A DNA stretch of 64,000 nucleotides from Streptomyces sp. I6 (GTDB taxonomy: Bacteria > Actinomycetota > Actinomycetes > Streptomycetales > Streptomycetaceae), in NCBI GenBank assembly GCA_003725745.1, contig RHDP01000001.1, positions 1,953,501 through 2,017,500 on the forward strand, written 5' to 3'. Under the pieces are notes generated by a model. That model worked only from the letters and a program-made list of their open reading frames with translations. It searched no databases and was not told the origin of the DNA. The translations under genes were made by a program, and so were the position numbers. Shown here piece by piece: positions 47,448 through 57,475 of the stretch (its first letter is position 1; each line of letters begins with the position of its first letter).

Positions 47448-48456
47448 CTGGCCACGCCCTCCGGGTCCAGCCGCACGGTGGTACCGCTCCTGGCGGAGTC
47501 GATCACGGCGGCGGCGACCTCGACCGTCCGCAGGCCCTGGCGCAGGGTGCAGATGTCCTTGGACTTGCCGAGCACCGCGTCCCGGAAGAGCTCGTGCTCG
47601 ACGAGGAGCGGCTCGCGCTTCGGGATCGCGTAGCGGATCATGTCCCCCTCGGAGACGCCGCGGAAGGCCTGGAGGGCCTCCCACTCGGTCGCCACGGCCG
47701 CGTTCGAGTAGAACGTCAGGTCGGCGGTGAGGGTGTCGGCGATGAAGCAGCCGCGCTCGCCGGTGACCGAGGTGAAGCGCTCCTTGAGCGGGCTCAGCCA
47801 GTTGACGAGGTGGCTGACCATCGTGCCGTCGGAGAGCTTGCCGACGGCCGAGACCATGTCCTCGTGCGGGCGGCCCGACTTGGAGACGGTGTGCGCCGCG
47901 ATCGACGTGTACTGCTGGCCGGTGACCCAGGCCGTCAGGTCGATGTCGTGGGTGGCGAGGTCCTTGACGACGCCGACGTCCGCGATGCGGTGCGGGAAGG
48001 GGCCCTGGCGGCGGGTGACGACCTGGAAGACGTCCCCGAGTTCGCCGGCCTCCAGCCGGGTGCGCAGGCTGAGCAGGGCGGGGTTGCAGCGCTCGATGTG
48101 GCCCACGCCGGCCACCAGGCCGCGCGTCTCGAAGGCCTCGACCAGCCGGCGGGCACCCTCGACGGTGTCCGCGACCGGCTTCTCGATCAGCGCGCCGACG
48201 CCGGCCTCGGCCAGCTTCAGGCCGACTTCCTCGTGCAGCGCGGTGGGGCAGGCCACGACGGCGTAGTCGATGCCGAGCGCGATCAGCTCGTCGACGGTGG
48301 ACAGCACGGGGCGCTCTGCGCCCAGCCGTTCTTGTCCCCCATGGGGTCCACGACGGCGACGAGTTCGACGCCGTCGAGCCCGGCCAGTACGCGGGCGTGG
48401 TGGCGCCCCATGGAGCCCAGGCCGATCAGGCCGGCCCGCAGTGCGGTGGCGGTCAC
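47444..48456 (-). CDS. Gfo/Idh/MocA oxidoreductase, WbpB-like, frameshifted
   Basis: NAD(P)-binding sugar oxidoreductase. GTG 48456 overlaps the aminotransferase stop (GTGA) and begins with RAGLIGLGSMGRHHARVLAG; the frame then loses register at the four-G run 48308-48311 (plus strand) and resumes as VLSTVDELIALGIDYAVVAC, ALIEKPVADTVEGARRLVEA, VTRRQGPFPHRIADVGVVKD, LATHDIDLTAWVTG. One extra base gives an uninterrupted 337-residue protein. WbpB oxidises the 3-hydroxyl of UDP-GlcNAcA so that the aminotransferase WbpE can aminate it; the adjacency of the two genes here is that of the Wbp pair. Both halves are well conserved, so the lesion is probably a read error. Confidence 0.83.
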
Positions 48457-49571
48457 AGGTTCTCTCCCAGCGCGTTCACGGCGGTGACGATGCGCTCGAG
48501 GTCGCCCTCGGTCAGCGACGGGTGCACGGGCAGCGACACGACCTCGGCGGCCGCCCGCTCGGTCTCGGGCAGGTCCCAGTCGCGGCCTGCCTTCTGGTCC
48601 GGCTCCGAGTACGGCTTCAGCCGGTGGATCGGCGTCGGGTAGTAGACGGCGTTGCCGACGCCCGCCTCGGTGAGCTTCGCCATGGCGGCGTCGCGGTCGC
48701 CGCGGACCCGGATCGTGTACTGGTGGTAGATGTGGCGTGCGCCCTCGGCGACGACCGGGGTCACGACGTTCGCCGCGGTGATGTTCCCGGAGAGGTACGC
48801 GGCGTTGGCGATGCGCCGGTCGGTCCAGCCGGGCAGCTTGGCGAGCTGGACGCGGCCGATGGCCGCGGAGACGTCCGTCATGCGCATGTTGGCGCCGACG
48901 ATCTCGTTCGCGTAGCGCTGCTCCATGCCCTGGTTGCGCAGCAGACGGAGGGTGCGGGCGATCTCCGCGTCGGCCGTGGAGATCATGCCGCCCTCGAGGC
49001 TGTGCATGTTCTTGGTCGGGTAGAAGCTGAACGTGCCGCCGGAGCCGAAGGCGCCGACCGGGGTGCCGTGCAGTGCGGCCGCGTGCGCCTGGCAGGCGTC
49101 CTCGACGACGGCCAGCTTGTGCCGGTCGGCGATCTCCGTGATCCGGTCCATCGCGGCCGGGTGGCCGTACAGGTGCACCGGCATGATCGCGGCGGTGCGC
49201 GGGGTGATCGCGGCCTCGACCGCGGCCGGGGAGAGGCAGTACGTGTCCGGGTCGATGTCGGCGAAGACGACGTCGGCACCGACCAGGCGGACCGAGTTCG
49301 CCGAGGCGGCGAACGAGAACGACGGGACGATCACCTCGTCACCCGGACCGATACCGAGAGCCATCAAAAGGAGGTGCAGCGCGGAGGTACCGGAGTTGAC
49401 GGCCACACAGTGGCGGCCGGCCACGAGTTCCGAGAAACCCTCCTCGAAAGCGGCCACCTCGGGGCCCTGGACCACCCGGCCGCTGCGCAGCACGCGCACG
49501 GCTGCTTCGATCTCCTCTTCACCGATGACCGGACGGGCAGCGGGAATGGGCTGCGCGTTGCTGCTCGGCAT
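48453..49571 (-). CDS. DegT/DnrJ/EryC1 sugar aminotransferase, WbpE-like
   Basis: PLP enzyme of 372 residues from ATG 49571, with a perfect AGGAGG eight bases upstream. Features: VVQGPEVAAFEEGFSELVAG, CVAVNSGTSALHLLLMALGI, DEVIVPSFSFAASANSV, VVEDACQAHAAAL and the PLP lysine in FSFYPTKNMHSLEGGM, with YYPTPIHRLKPY near the end. In WbpE the enzyme transfers an amino group from glutamate to C3 of the 3-keto UDP-uronic acid made by WbpB. It is the first gene of a minus-strand unit of four genes joined by 4-base overlaps, preceded by a 200-base leader with a good -10 box. Confidence 0.88.
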   Translation of the reverse strand: MPSSNAQPIPAARPVIGEEEIEAAVRVLRSGRVVQGPEVAAFEEGFSELVAGRHCVAVNSGTSALHLLLMALGIGPGDEVIVPSFSFAASANSVRLVGADVVFADIDPDTYCLSPAAVEAAITPRTAAIMPVHLYGHPAAMDRITEIADRHKLAVVEDACQAHAAALHGTPVGAFGSGGTFSFYPTKNMHSLEGGMISTADAEIARTLRLLRNQGMEQRYANEIVGANMRMTDVSAAIGRVQLAKLPGWTDRRIANAAYLSGNITAANVVTPVVAEGARHIYHQYTIRVRGDRDAAMAKLTEAGVGNAVYYPTPIHRLKPYSEPDQKAGRDWDLPETERAAAEVVSLPVHPSLTEGDLERIVTAVNALGENL

Positions 49572-49772
49572 GGGACGTCCTCCTTGAACACCGCGAGAGC
49601 TCTTTGTGGCAGAGGTCGGGGGTCTGCGGGGCGCCCACGGGCCGCGCGAACCCCTTTGGCGTGATGGCCGACGCCCTACCGGGGAATGCTGGGACCGGTC
49701 AGTCCCCCAACCGGGCCGGTCACCGACCGCAGTCTCCGGGTGGGTCCACGGCACGGCAGCGACCGTCGTCAC

Positions 49773-49778
49773 ATTATC
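49773..49778 (-). promoter_or_regulatory. -10 box (GATAAT) for the aminotransferase operon
   Basis: GATAAT on the minus strand matches the consensus at five of six positions and lies in one of the most A+T-rich stretches of the window (49770-49810). The 5' leader to ATG 49571 would be about 195 bases. The -35 region is weak. The remaining gap 49579-49772 holds no gene. Confidence 0.45.
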
Positions 49779-49841
49779 AGGGATTTTTCGGGCAATTACC
49801 GGCCGGTTAACGGGCCCAGGCATCAGTTCCGAAACAAATGA

Positions 49842-49876
49842 CGTGTCCCGCCCCGAGTCCGCGGGGGCGGGACACG
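49842..49876 (-). terminator. Terminator after rne
   Basis: CGTGTCCCGCCCC and GGGGCGGGACACG form a perfect 13-bp stem with a 9-base loop, 27 bases after the rne stop. It isolates the glycopolymer operon from rne. Confidence 0.8.
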
Positions 49877-49903
49877 AACATTCAACCACCGGCCATGGAT
49901 TGT

Positions 49904-52900
49904 TCAGCTCTCCGCCGAAGCCGACACGGTCGGCGGGCTCTGCTGCTCCGCCGCGGCGGTCTTCTTGGCGGCCGACTTGGTCGCCTTCTTGGCAGTCGCC
50001 TTCTTCGCAGTCGTCTTCTTCGCCGCGGTGGTCTTCTTGGCCGCCGTCTTCTTCGTGGCGGCCTTCTTGGCCGTGGCCTTCTTGGCGGTCTTGCGGGCCG
50101 CCTTCTTCGCCGGTGCCTCCGCCGGCTCCTCCCCTTCGGCGGGCACGGCCTCCGCCCCGGGCTCCTGGGGCGCGACGACCACGACGACCGCGGCGTCCTC
50201 CGCGCCGGACGGCGAACCCGCCGGGGCGGTGACCTTGCGGGTCACCCGGCGACGGGCCCGCGGCGGAGCGGCGGCGGGCGCCTCGTCGGCCGGAGCCTCG
50301 GTAGCCCCGGCAGCGGGCGCCTGGGCCGGGACCTCGGCGGCCTCGGCGGCCTCGGTCACGATCTCGGCCGCCTCGCTGCCCTTCGGGGAACCGGCCGGAG
50401 CCGACGCCTTGCGGGTGGCCCGGCGGCGGGTACGGCCCGTGGGGGCCGGCTCCTCCGCGTCGGCGGGCACGGCCTGCGGCCCGGCCACCGGTTCGGCGGC
50501 CGCCTCGGCGGCCTGCTCGGCCTCGACCGGCTCGGCCTGCCTCGGCGCACCGGCCGGGGCCGTCGCCTTGCGGGACGCCCGGCGGCGGCCGCGGCGGGAG
50601 GCCGCGGCCTCGGCCTCGGCGGCGCTGCTGTAGAGCTCCTCGTCGGGGGCGAAGGCCGGCTCCGGCAGCGCCGTCGGCGCCGCGGCCTCCGCTGCGACCT
50701 CGGCCTCGGTCTCCTCGATCCCGCCCGCCGGGGCCTCGGCGCCCGGCGCCTCGACGACCACCTCGTGCTCGTGGACGTGCTCGGCACCGCCGCGACCGCG
50801 CTTCTTGCGCTTGCCGCCACCGCCACCGGCGACCGCCGGCTGCTCCATGTGCACGATCACGCCGCGGCCGTTGCAGTGGACACAGGTCTCGGAGAACGAC
50901 TCCAGCAGCCCCTGGCCCACCCGCTTGCGGGTCATCTGCACCAGGCCCAGCGAGGTCACCTCGGCCACCTGGTGCTTCGTGCGGTCCCGGCCCAGGCACT
51001 CCAGCAGGCGCCGCAGCACCAGGTCGCGGTTGGACTCCAGGACCATGTCGATGAAGTCGATGACGACGATGCCGCCCAGGTCCCGCAGCCGCAGCTGGCG
51101 CACGATCTCCTCGGCCGCCTCCAGGTTGTTCCTGGTGACGGTCTCCTCGAGGTTGCCGCCCTGGCCCGTGAACTTGCCGGTGTTGACGTCGACCACGACC
51201 ATCGCCTCGGTCTTGTCGATCACCAGCGAACCGCCCGAGGGCAGCCATACCTTGCGGTCCAGCGCCTTCATCAGCTGCTCGTCGATCCGGTGCACGGCAA
51301 ACACGTCGGTCTCGCTGGTCCAGCGCTGCAGCCGGTGCGCCAGGTCGGGCGCGACGTGCGACACATAGCCGTGGACGGTCTCCCACGCCTCGTCGCCGCT
51401 CACGATGACCTTGGAGAAGTCCTCGTTGAAGATGTCGCGGACGACGCGGACGGTCATGTCCGGCTCACCGTAGAGCAGCGTCGGGGCGTTGCCGCTCTTC
51501 GCCTTCTTGCGGATCTCCTCCCACTGGGCCTGCAGGCGCTCGACGTCACGGCGCAGCTCGTCCTCGCTGGCACCCTCGGCGGCGGTGCGCACGATGACGC
51601 CCGCGTCCTCGGGGACGATCTTCTTCAGGATCGTCTTCAGCCGGGCCCGCTCGGTGTCGGGGAGCTTCCGGCTGATGCCCGTCATCGATCCCTCGGGCAC
51701 ATACACCAGGTACCGGCCCGGCAGGGACACCTGGCTGGTGAGCCGGGCACCCTTGTGGCCGATCGGGTCCTTGGTGACCTGCACCAGGACCGACTGGCCG
51801 GACTTCAGCGCGGACTCGATACGGCGCGGGCCGTTGGCGAGGCCGAGCGCCTCGAAGTTCACCTCACCCGCGTAGAGGACCGCGTTGCGGCCCTTGCCGA
51901 TGTCGACGAAGGCGGCCTCCATCGACGGCAGGACGTTCTGCACCTTGCCCAGGTAGACGTTGCCGACGTACGACGTCGACTGCTCCTTGTTGACGTAGTG
52001 CTCGACCAGCACGTTGTCCTCGAGGACGCCGATCTGGGTGCGGTCGCCGTGCTGCCGTACGACCATCACGCGCTCGACGGCCTCGCGGCGCGCCAGGAAC
52101 TCCGCCTCGGTGATGATCGGCACCCGGCGGCGGCCCTGCTCGCGGCCCTCACGGCGGCGCTGCTTCTTCGCCTCCAGCCGGGTGGAACCCTTGATCGACT
52201 GCACCTCGTCCGAAGGCTCCGCCTTGGGGCGGGGCTCCCGGATCTTGACGACCGTGCGCTCCGGCTCGTCGGCACCCGGCTCGGGCTCGGCGGCGTCACC
52301 GCTGCGACGGCGGCGGCGACGGCGACGGCGGCTGCTGCTGGTCCCCGCCGCGGACGGAGTGGCGGCCTCCCGCTCCTCCTCGTCATCCTCGGGCTCCGGC
52401 TCCTCGTCGGCCCCGGCCTCCGCCTCGGACTCCTCGTCGGTCCCGGCCTCCGCCGCGTCTGCGGACTCGCCACGGCGACGGCGGCGGCCACCGCGGCGGC
52501 GACGGCGGGAGGGACGGCCCTCGTAGTCGTCGGAGTCCTCGGTGTCGTCGGACTCCGGCTCGCCGGACTCGACCTCGGCCTCGTCGGCCGGCTCGGCTTC
52601 CATGGTCTCGACGGCGGGCGCGGACTCGCTGCGACGGCGCCGGCGGCGACGCTGGGCGCTCGCGGCGGCCGGGACCTCGGCCTCCGCGGTCTCCGCGGCC
52701 TCCTCGTCCTCGTCCCCCTCGTCCCCCTCGTCGGCCGCCGCGGCCGCGGCGGCAGCGGCCGCGGTCTCCGGCGTCTGGAACACCGGCTCGGTGAAGACGG
52801 GGGCCTGGAACACCGGCACCGCGGGCCTTCCGGCCCGGCGTCCGCGGGCGGACGGCCCGGTCTTCTCCTCGCGCTCTCCCCGCTCGGTACCGGCCCCGTC

Positions 52901-53938
52901 CCCGCGCACCTCTCGCTCCTCGTCGGCACGCTGGTCCTGCGCGGGCTCGGCGGCGGACCGCCCGGCGGCGGCCCGGCGGCGGGTACGGCCCCGCGAGGCC
53001 GCCTTCCCCGCCGCCTCGACCTCGGTCTCGTCGGCGGCGATGCGCGCGACGGTGTCCGCGGGCAGGCTCTCTCCCGCCGCGGACTCGTCGTCCCCGGCGG
53101 CCTCCGGCGCACCGGCCGGGGCAACCGCCCGGCGCGTGGCACGGCGACGCGTGCGGCCACGCGGCGCCTCCTCCGGCTCCCCCGCGGCCGGCACACCGGC
53201 AGCGGCGGGCTCAGCGGTCTCGGCGACGGCCCCGGTGGCCTCGTCGGCGGCAGCGGCGGGCCCGGCGGCCTGCGGCGCACCCGCGGGGGCGGTGGCCCGG
53301 CGGCGGGTACGGCGCGCGGGCTCCCCTGCGGGCCCGGTTTCCGCGGCGTTCTCGCTCACGGCACCTTCCTCGATGTCTTCGTCGGCGGCGACGGCCTCGG
53401 CCGTACGCGCCGCAGCAGGCGAGGTCGCGGGCGCCTCGGCGGAGGCGGGCTCTGCGACGACCTCGGCGGGGTCCGGCGAACCGGAGGGCGCGGTCGCCTT
53501 ACGGGTCGCCCGACGCCGGGAACGCGGCGCGGGCGCCTCGACACCATCCTCAGCGGCCCGTGGAGCGCCTGCGGCCGCGGATGCTTCGCCCGGAGCGGCC
53601 GGCTCCACCACGGACGCCCCGGCAGAGGCAGACTCCGCCACGGCCCCGGCGGGGTCCGGCGAACCGGCGGGCGCGGTCGCCTTACGGGTCGCCCGACGCC
53701 GGGAACGCGGCGCGGGCGCCTCGACACCACCCTCAGCGGACGCGTCCTCCGCGGACGGTATGGCGGCCGAGAGGGTCGCCGTCACATCGGCGACGGTCTC
53801 CACCTGCACGGAACCCGCCGGCGGGCCCGCCGGTCGCGACGCGGCGCGGCGGCGGCGCGGGGGCAGCGTGTCACTCGGGGTGGAGCTGTCGTTCTCTTCG
53901 GTGTCCCCGGTCGCACCGGGGTCCTTCGGTTCGAGCAT
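49904..53938 (-). CDS. rne: Ribonuclease E/G with very long repetitive N- and C-terminal regions
   Basis: Endoribonuclease of RNA decay and rRNA processing. 1344 residues from ATG 53938. The catalytic core is central: S1 domain around residues 650-720 (VYLGKVQNVLPSMEAAFVDI), DNase-like region with VVDVNTGKFTG and VVIDFIDMV, and the zinc-link CVHCNGRG near 1020. Residues 1-600 are disordered, alternating acidic stretches and RRRRRR clusters, with a duplicated 61-residue unit; residues 1045-1344 hold more copies of an RRRATRKATAPAGSP-like motif and a histone-H1-like lysine/alanine tail (KKTAAKKTTAAKKTTAKKAT). Actinobacterial RNase E homologues are known to have the core placed centrally; the tails usually bind RNA and partner proteins. 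No frameshift in 4 kb. Confidence 0.95.
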   Translation of the reverse strand: MLEPKDPGATGDTEENDSSTPSDTLPPRRRRAASRPAGPPAGSVQVETVADVTATLSAAIPSAEDASAEGGVEAPAPRSRRRATRKATAPAGSPDPAGAVAESASAGASVVEPAAPGEASAAAGAPRAAEDGVEAPAPRSRRRATRKATAPSGSPDPAEVVAEPASAEAPATSPAAARTAEAVAADEDIEEGAVSENAAETGPAGEPARRTRRRATAPAGAPQAAGPAAAADEATGAVAETAEPAAAGVPAAGEPEEAPRGRTRRRATRRAVAPAGAPEAAGDDESAAGESLPADTVARIAADETEVEAAGKAASRGRTRRRAAAGRSAAEPAQDQRADEEREVRGDGAGTERGEREEKTGPSARGRRAGRPAVPVFQAPVFTEPVFQTPETAAAAAAAAAADEGDEGDEDEEAAETAEAEVPAAASAQRRRRRRRSESAPAVETMEAEPADEAEVESGEPESDDTEDSDDYEGRPSRRRRRGGRRRRRGESADAAEAGTDEESEAEAGADEEPEPEDDEEEREAATPSAAGTSSSRRRRRRRRRSGDAAEPEPGADEPERTVVKIREPRPKAEPSDEVQSIKGSTRLEAKKQRRREGREQGRRRVPIITEAEFLARREAVERVMVVRQHGDRTQIGVLEDNVLVEHYVNKEQSTSYVGNVYLGKVQNVLPSMEAAFVDIGKGRNAVLYAGEVNFEALGLANGPRRIESALKSGQSVLVQVTKDPIGHKGARLTSQVSLPGRYLVYVPEGSMTGISRKLPDTERARLKTILKKIVPEDAGVIVRTAAEGASEDELRRDVERLQAQWEEIRKKAKSGNAPTLLYGEPDMTVRVVRDIFNEDFSKVIVSGDEAWETVHGYVSHVAPDLAHRLQRWTSETDVFAVHRIDEQLMKALDRKVWLPSGGSLVIDKTEAMVVVDVNTGKFTGQGGNLEETVTRNNLEAAEEIVRQLRLRDLGGIVVIDFIDMVLESNRDLVLRRLLECLGRDRTKHQVAEVTSLGLVQMTRKRVGQGLLESFSETCVHCNGRGVIVHMEQPAVAGGGGGKRKKRGRGGAEHVHEHEVVVEAPGAEAPAGGIEETEAEVAAEAAAPTALPEPAFAPDEELYSSAAEAEAAASRRGRRRASRKATAPAGAPRQAEPVEAEQAAEAAAEPVAGPQAVPADAEEPAPTGRTRRRATRKASAPAGSPKGSEAAEIVTEAAEAAEVPAQAPAAGATEAPADEAPAAAPPRARRRVTRKVTAPAGSPSGAEDAAVVVVVAPQEPGAEAVPAEGEEPAEAPAKKAARKTAKKATAKKAATKKTAAKKTTAAKKTTAKKATAKKATKSAAKKTAAAEQQSPPTVSASAES
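53464..53739 (-). repeat. Near-identical 93-bp tandem segments in the rne N-terminal region
   Basis: The segments 53464-53556 and 53647-53739 differ at only a few positions and lie 183 bp (61 codons) apart, encoding APAPRSRRRATRKATAP twice. The spacing is a multiple of three, so copy gain or loss keeps the frame. Confidence 0.85.
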
Positions 53939-54173
53939 GCGGGCGGTTCTCCCGTCACGCTCCCGGGCGCCGAGCCTCGATCCGGTCCGGTGGCGCGTCC
54001 CGCGTGATGAGTGCGGGGCCTCCGTCCGGGGCGCGGGCGCCGCACGGGAGCTGTATGTCTGGCTCGCCGGTTCCGTACGCGCTGTACGCACGGCCTGGCG
54101 AAAGTCTCCTGGTCAATGCGCTGCCCGACCCAGGTGGCTCCCGAGTACGAGGGCGGCGCTACAACGACTGCCC

Positions 54174-55004
54174 CTACGCGGAACCGGTACCCGCGGGCGT
54201 CGTCGCGGCGGCTGCGGCGGCCCCTGAGCGATCGGCCGGGGCGGCCGTGACTGCCTCGCGGTCGGGCGCGAGCGGGTCGGTCACCGTGCCGGACTCCTCG
54301 TCGAAGAGCCCCTGCGCCAGCCTGGTCACCGCTGCGGGGACCGGCGGCGCCAGGTCGGCCACAGCTCGGAGACCGGACAGGACGTCGTCGGGTCGCACGG
54401 CAGGTGTCACGTGCCGAACAACCAGCCGCAGTATCGCACAGGGCTGCTCTTCGGGCCTATCAGGCTGTGGACAACTCGCCTTCAGGTCGACGACCGCACC
54501 TCGGGTGTCGAAGGTCCGCATCCCGTTCTTGGTCTTGCGCCGGACCTCGACGGCGTCCGCCGCGACGAAGGCGGCGATCGCCTTCTCGGCCTCCTCCACC
54601 GGGACGCCGTCGAGCCGCAGCTCCCATACGGACGCCGTCAGCCGGTCGGCCAGCCCCGACGTGCGGGCCTCGACGGCGTCGACGACGTCGAGCCCGGCAG
54701 GCAGCGACTCGTCGAGGAGTTCACGCAGCTCCGCCGGGTCACGGTGATCGGTCAGTGCGATCTCGAGGTACTCGGCCTCGGATCCCGTACCCGTGGGGGC
54801 GGCGTTGGCGTACGACACCTTCGGGTGCGGGGTGAAGCCCGCCGAGTACGCCATCGGCACCTCGGCGCGGCGCAGCGCGCGCTCGAAGGCGCGCTGGAAG
54901 TCGCGGTGGCTGGTGAACCGGAGGCGGCCTCGCTTGGTGTAGCGCAGTCGGATGCGCTGCACCGCGGGTGCGGGCGGTGGGCCTTCTGGCTGTCGCTTGC
55001 CCAG
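54174..55004 (-). CDS. TIGR03936/DUF2344-type radical-SAM-linked protein
   Basis: About 276 residues. The conserved core RLRYTKRGRLRFTSHRDFQR, ERALRRAEVPMAYSAGFTPH and SYANAAPTGTGSEAEYLEI identifies the family that accompanies or is fused to TIGR03960 radical-SAM proteins; its own biochemical role is unknown to me. No ATG or GTG lies close before the core. CTG 55004 (LGKRQPEGPPPAPAVQRIR) has GGAGAGG five bases upstream, and I take it as start; the nearest GTG alternatives lie about 160 bases further up in poor sequence. It follows the radical-SAM gene on the same strand, 465 bp away, and precedes rne. Confidence 0.85.
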   Translation of the reverse strand: MGKRQPEGPPPAPAVQRIRLRYTKRGRLRFTSHRDFQRAFERALRRAEVPMAYSAGFTPHPKVSYANAAPTGTGSEAEYLEIALTDHRDPAELRELLDESLPAGLDVVDAVEARTSGLADRLTASVWELRLDGVPVEEAEKAIAAFVAADAVEVRRKTKNGMRTFDTRGAVVDLKASCPQPDRPEEQPCAILRLVVRHVTPAVRPDDVLSGLRAVADLAPPVPAAVTRLAQGLFDEESGTVTDPLAPDREAVTAAPADRSGAAAAAATTPAGTGSA

Positions 55005-55469
55005 TGGTTCCTCTCCTCGGTGCGGGGCGGACGCCTTCCTGCGCCGCCCTTCGTGGCCTTCGGACCCCTGGCGTGCGGCCCGCCCGGCCCGCCCCCGCTG
55101 GTACGGGAGGACGCGGGCCCGGGCGCCGCGCCGGGGCAGTCGGTGTGTGTTGCGTACCACCCAGGTTACGCGCCCGGACGGCCGCCGGTTCCGCGGCCCG
55201 GGCCTGACGGGGTCGCCCGCCCGCACCGGTGAGGCGTCCCCCGCGTGCCGCCGCGCCCTCTCCCGGCCGAGGCGAGCGAGGGCCCCGCGGACGGCCCGGC
55301 CCGGGCTCCGGCGCCGCACGCCCCGCCGGGGCCCGCACCCGGTCGCGGACGCAGTGGCCCACGGGGGTGCGGACGCTCCGGCACCCCTCGCGCTTCGCCC
55401 GCCCCACGGCCGAGGGGACGCGGCGGCCCGGCCCGGGGGGTGTCCCCGGGCCGTGCCGTCACAGCGCTG
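55005..55469. other. Gap between the radical-SAM gene and its partner
   Basis: About 465 bp with no supported gene: proline/glycine/arginine-rich frames in all directions. It must contain the 3' end of the radical-SAM transcript and possibly a promoter for the partner gene; a TAACCT word near 55165 on the minus strand is the only -10-like sequence I see. Confidence 0.4.
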
Positions 55470-57395
<1,926 letters not shown>

Positions 57396-57475
57396 CAGGA
57401 ACCTTCGTGGACGGGCAGAGGGAGATTCTCAAGCGTAACCCGATCGTGAGGAGGTTCCGGCCGCCCGGGGCGCGG

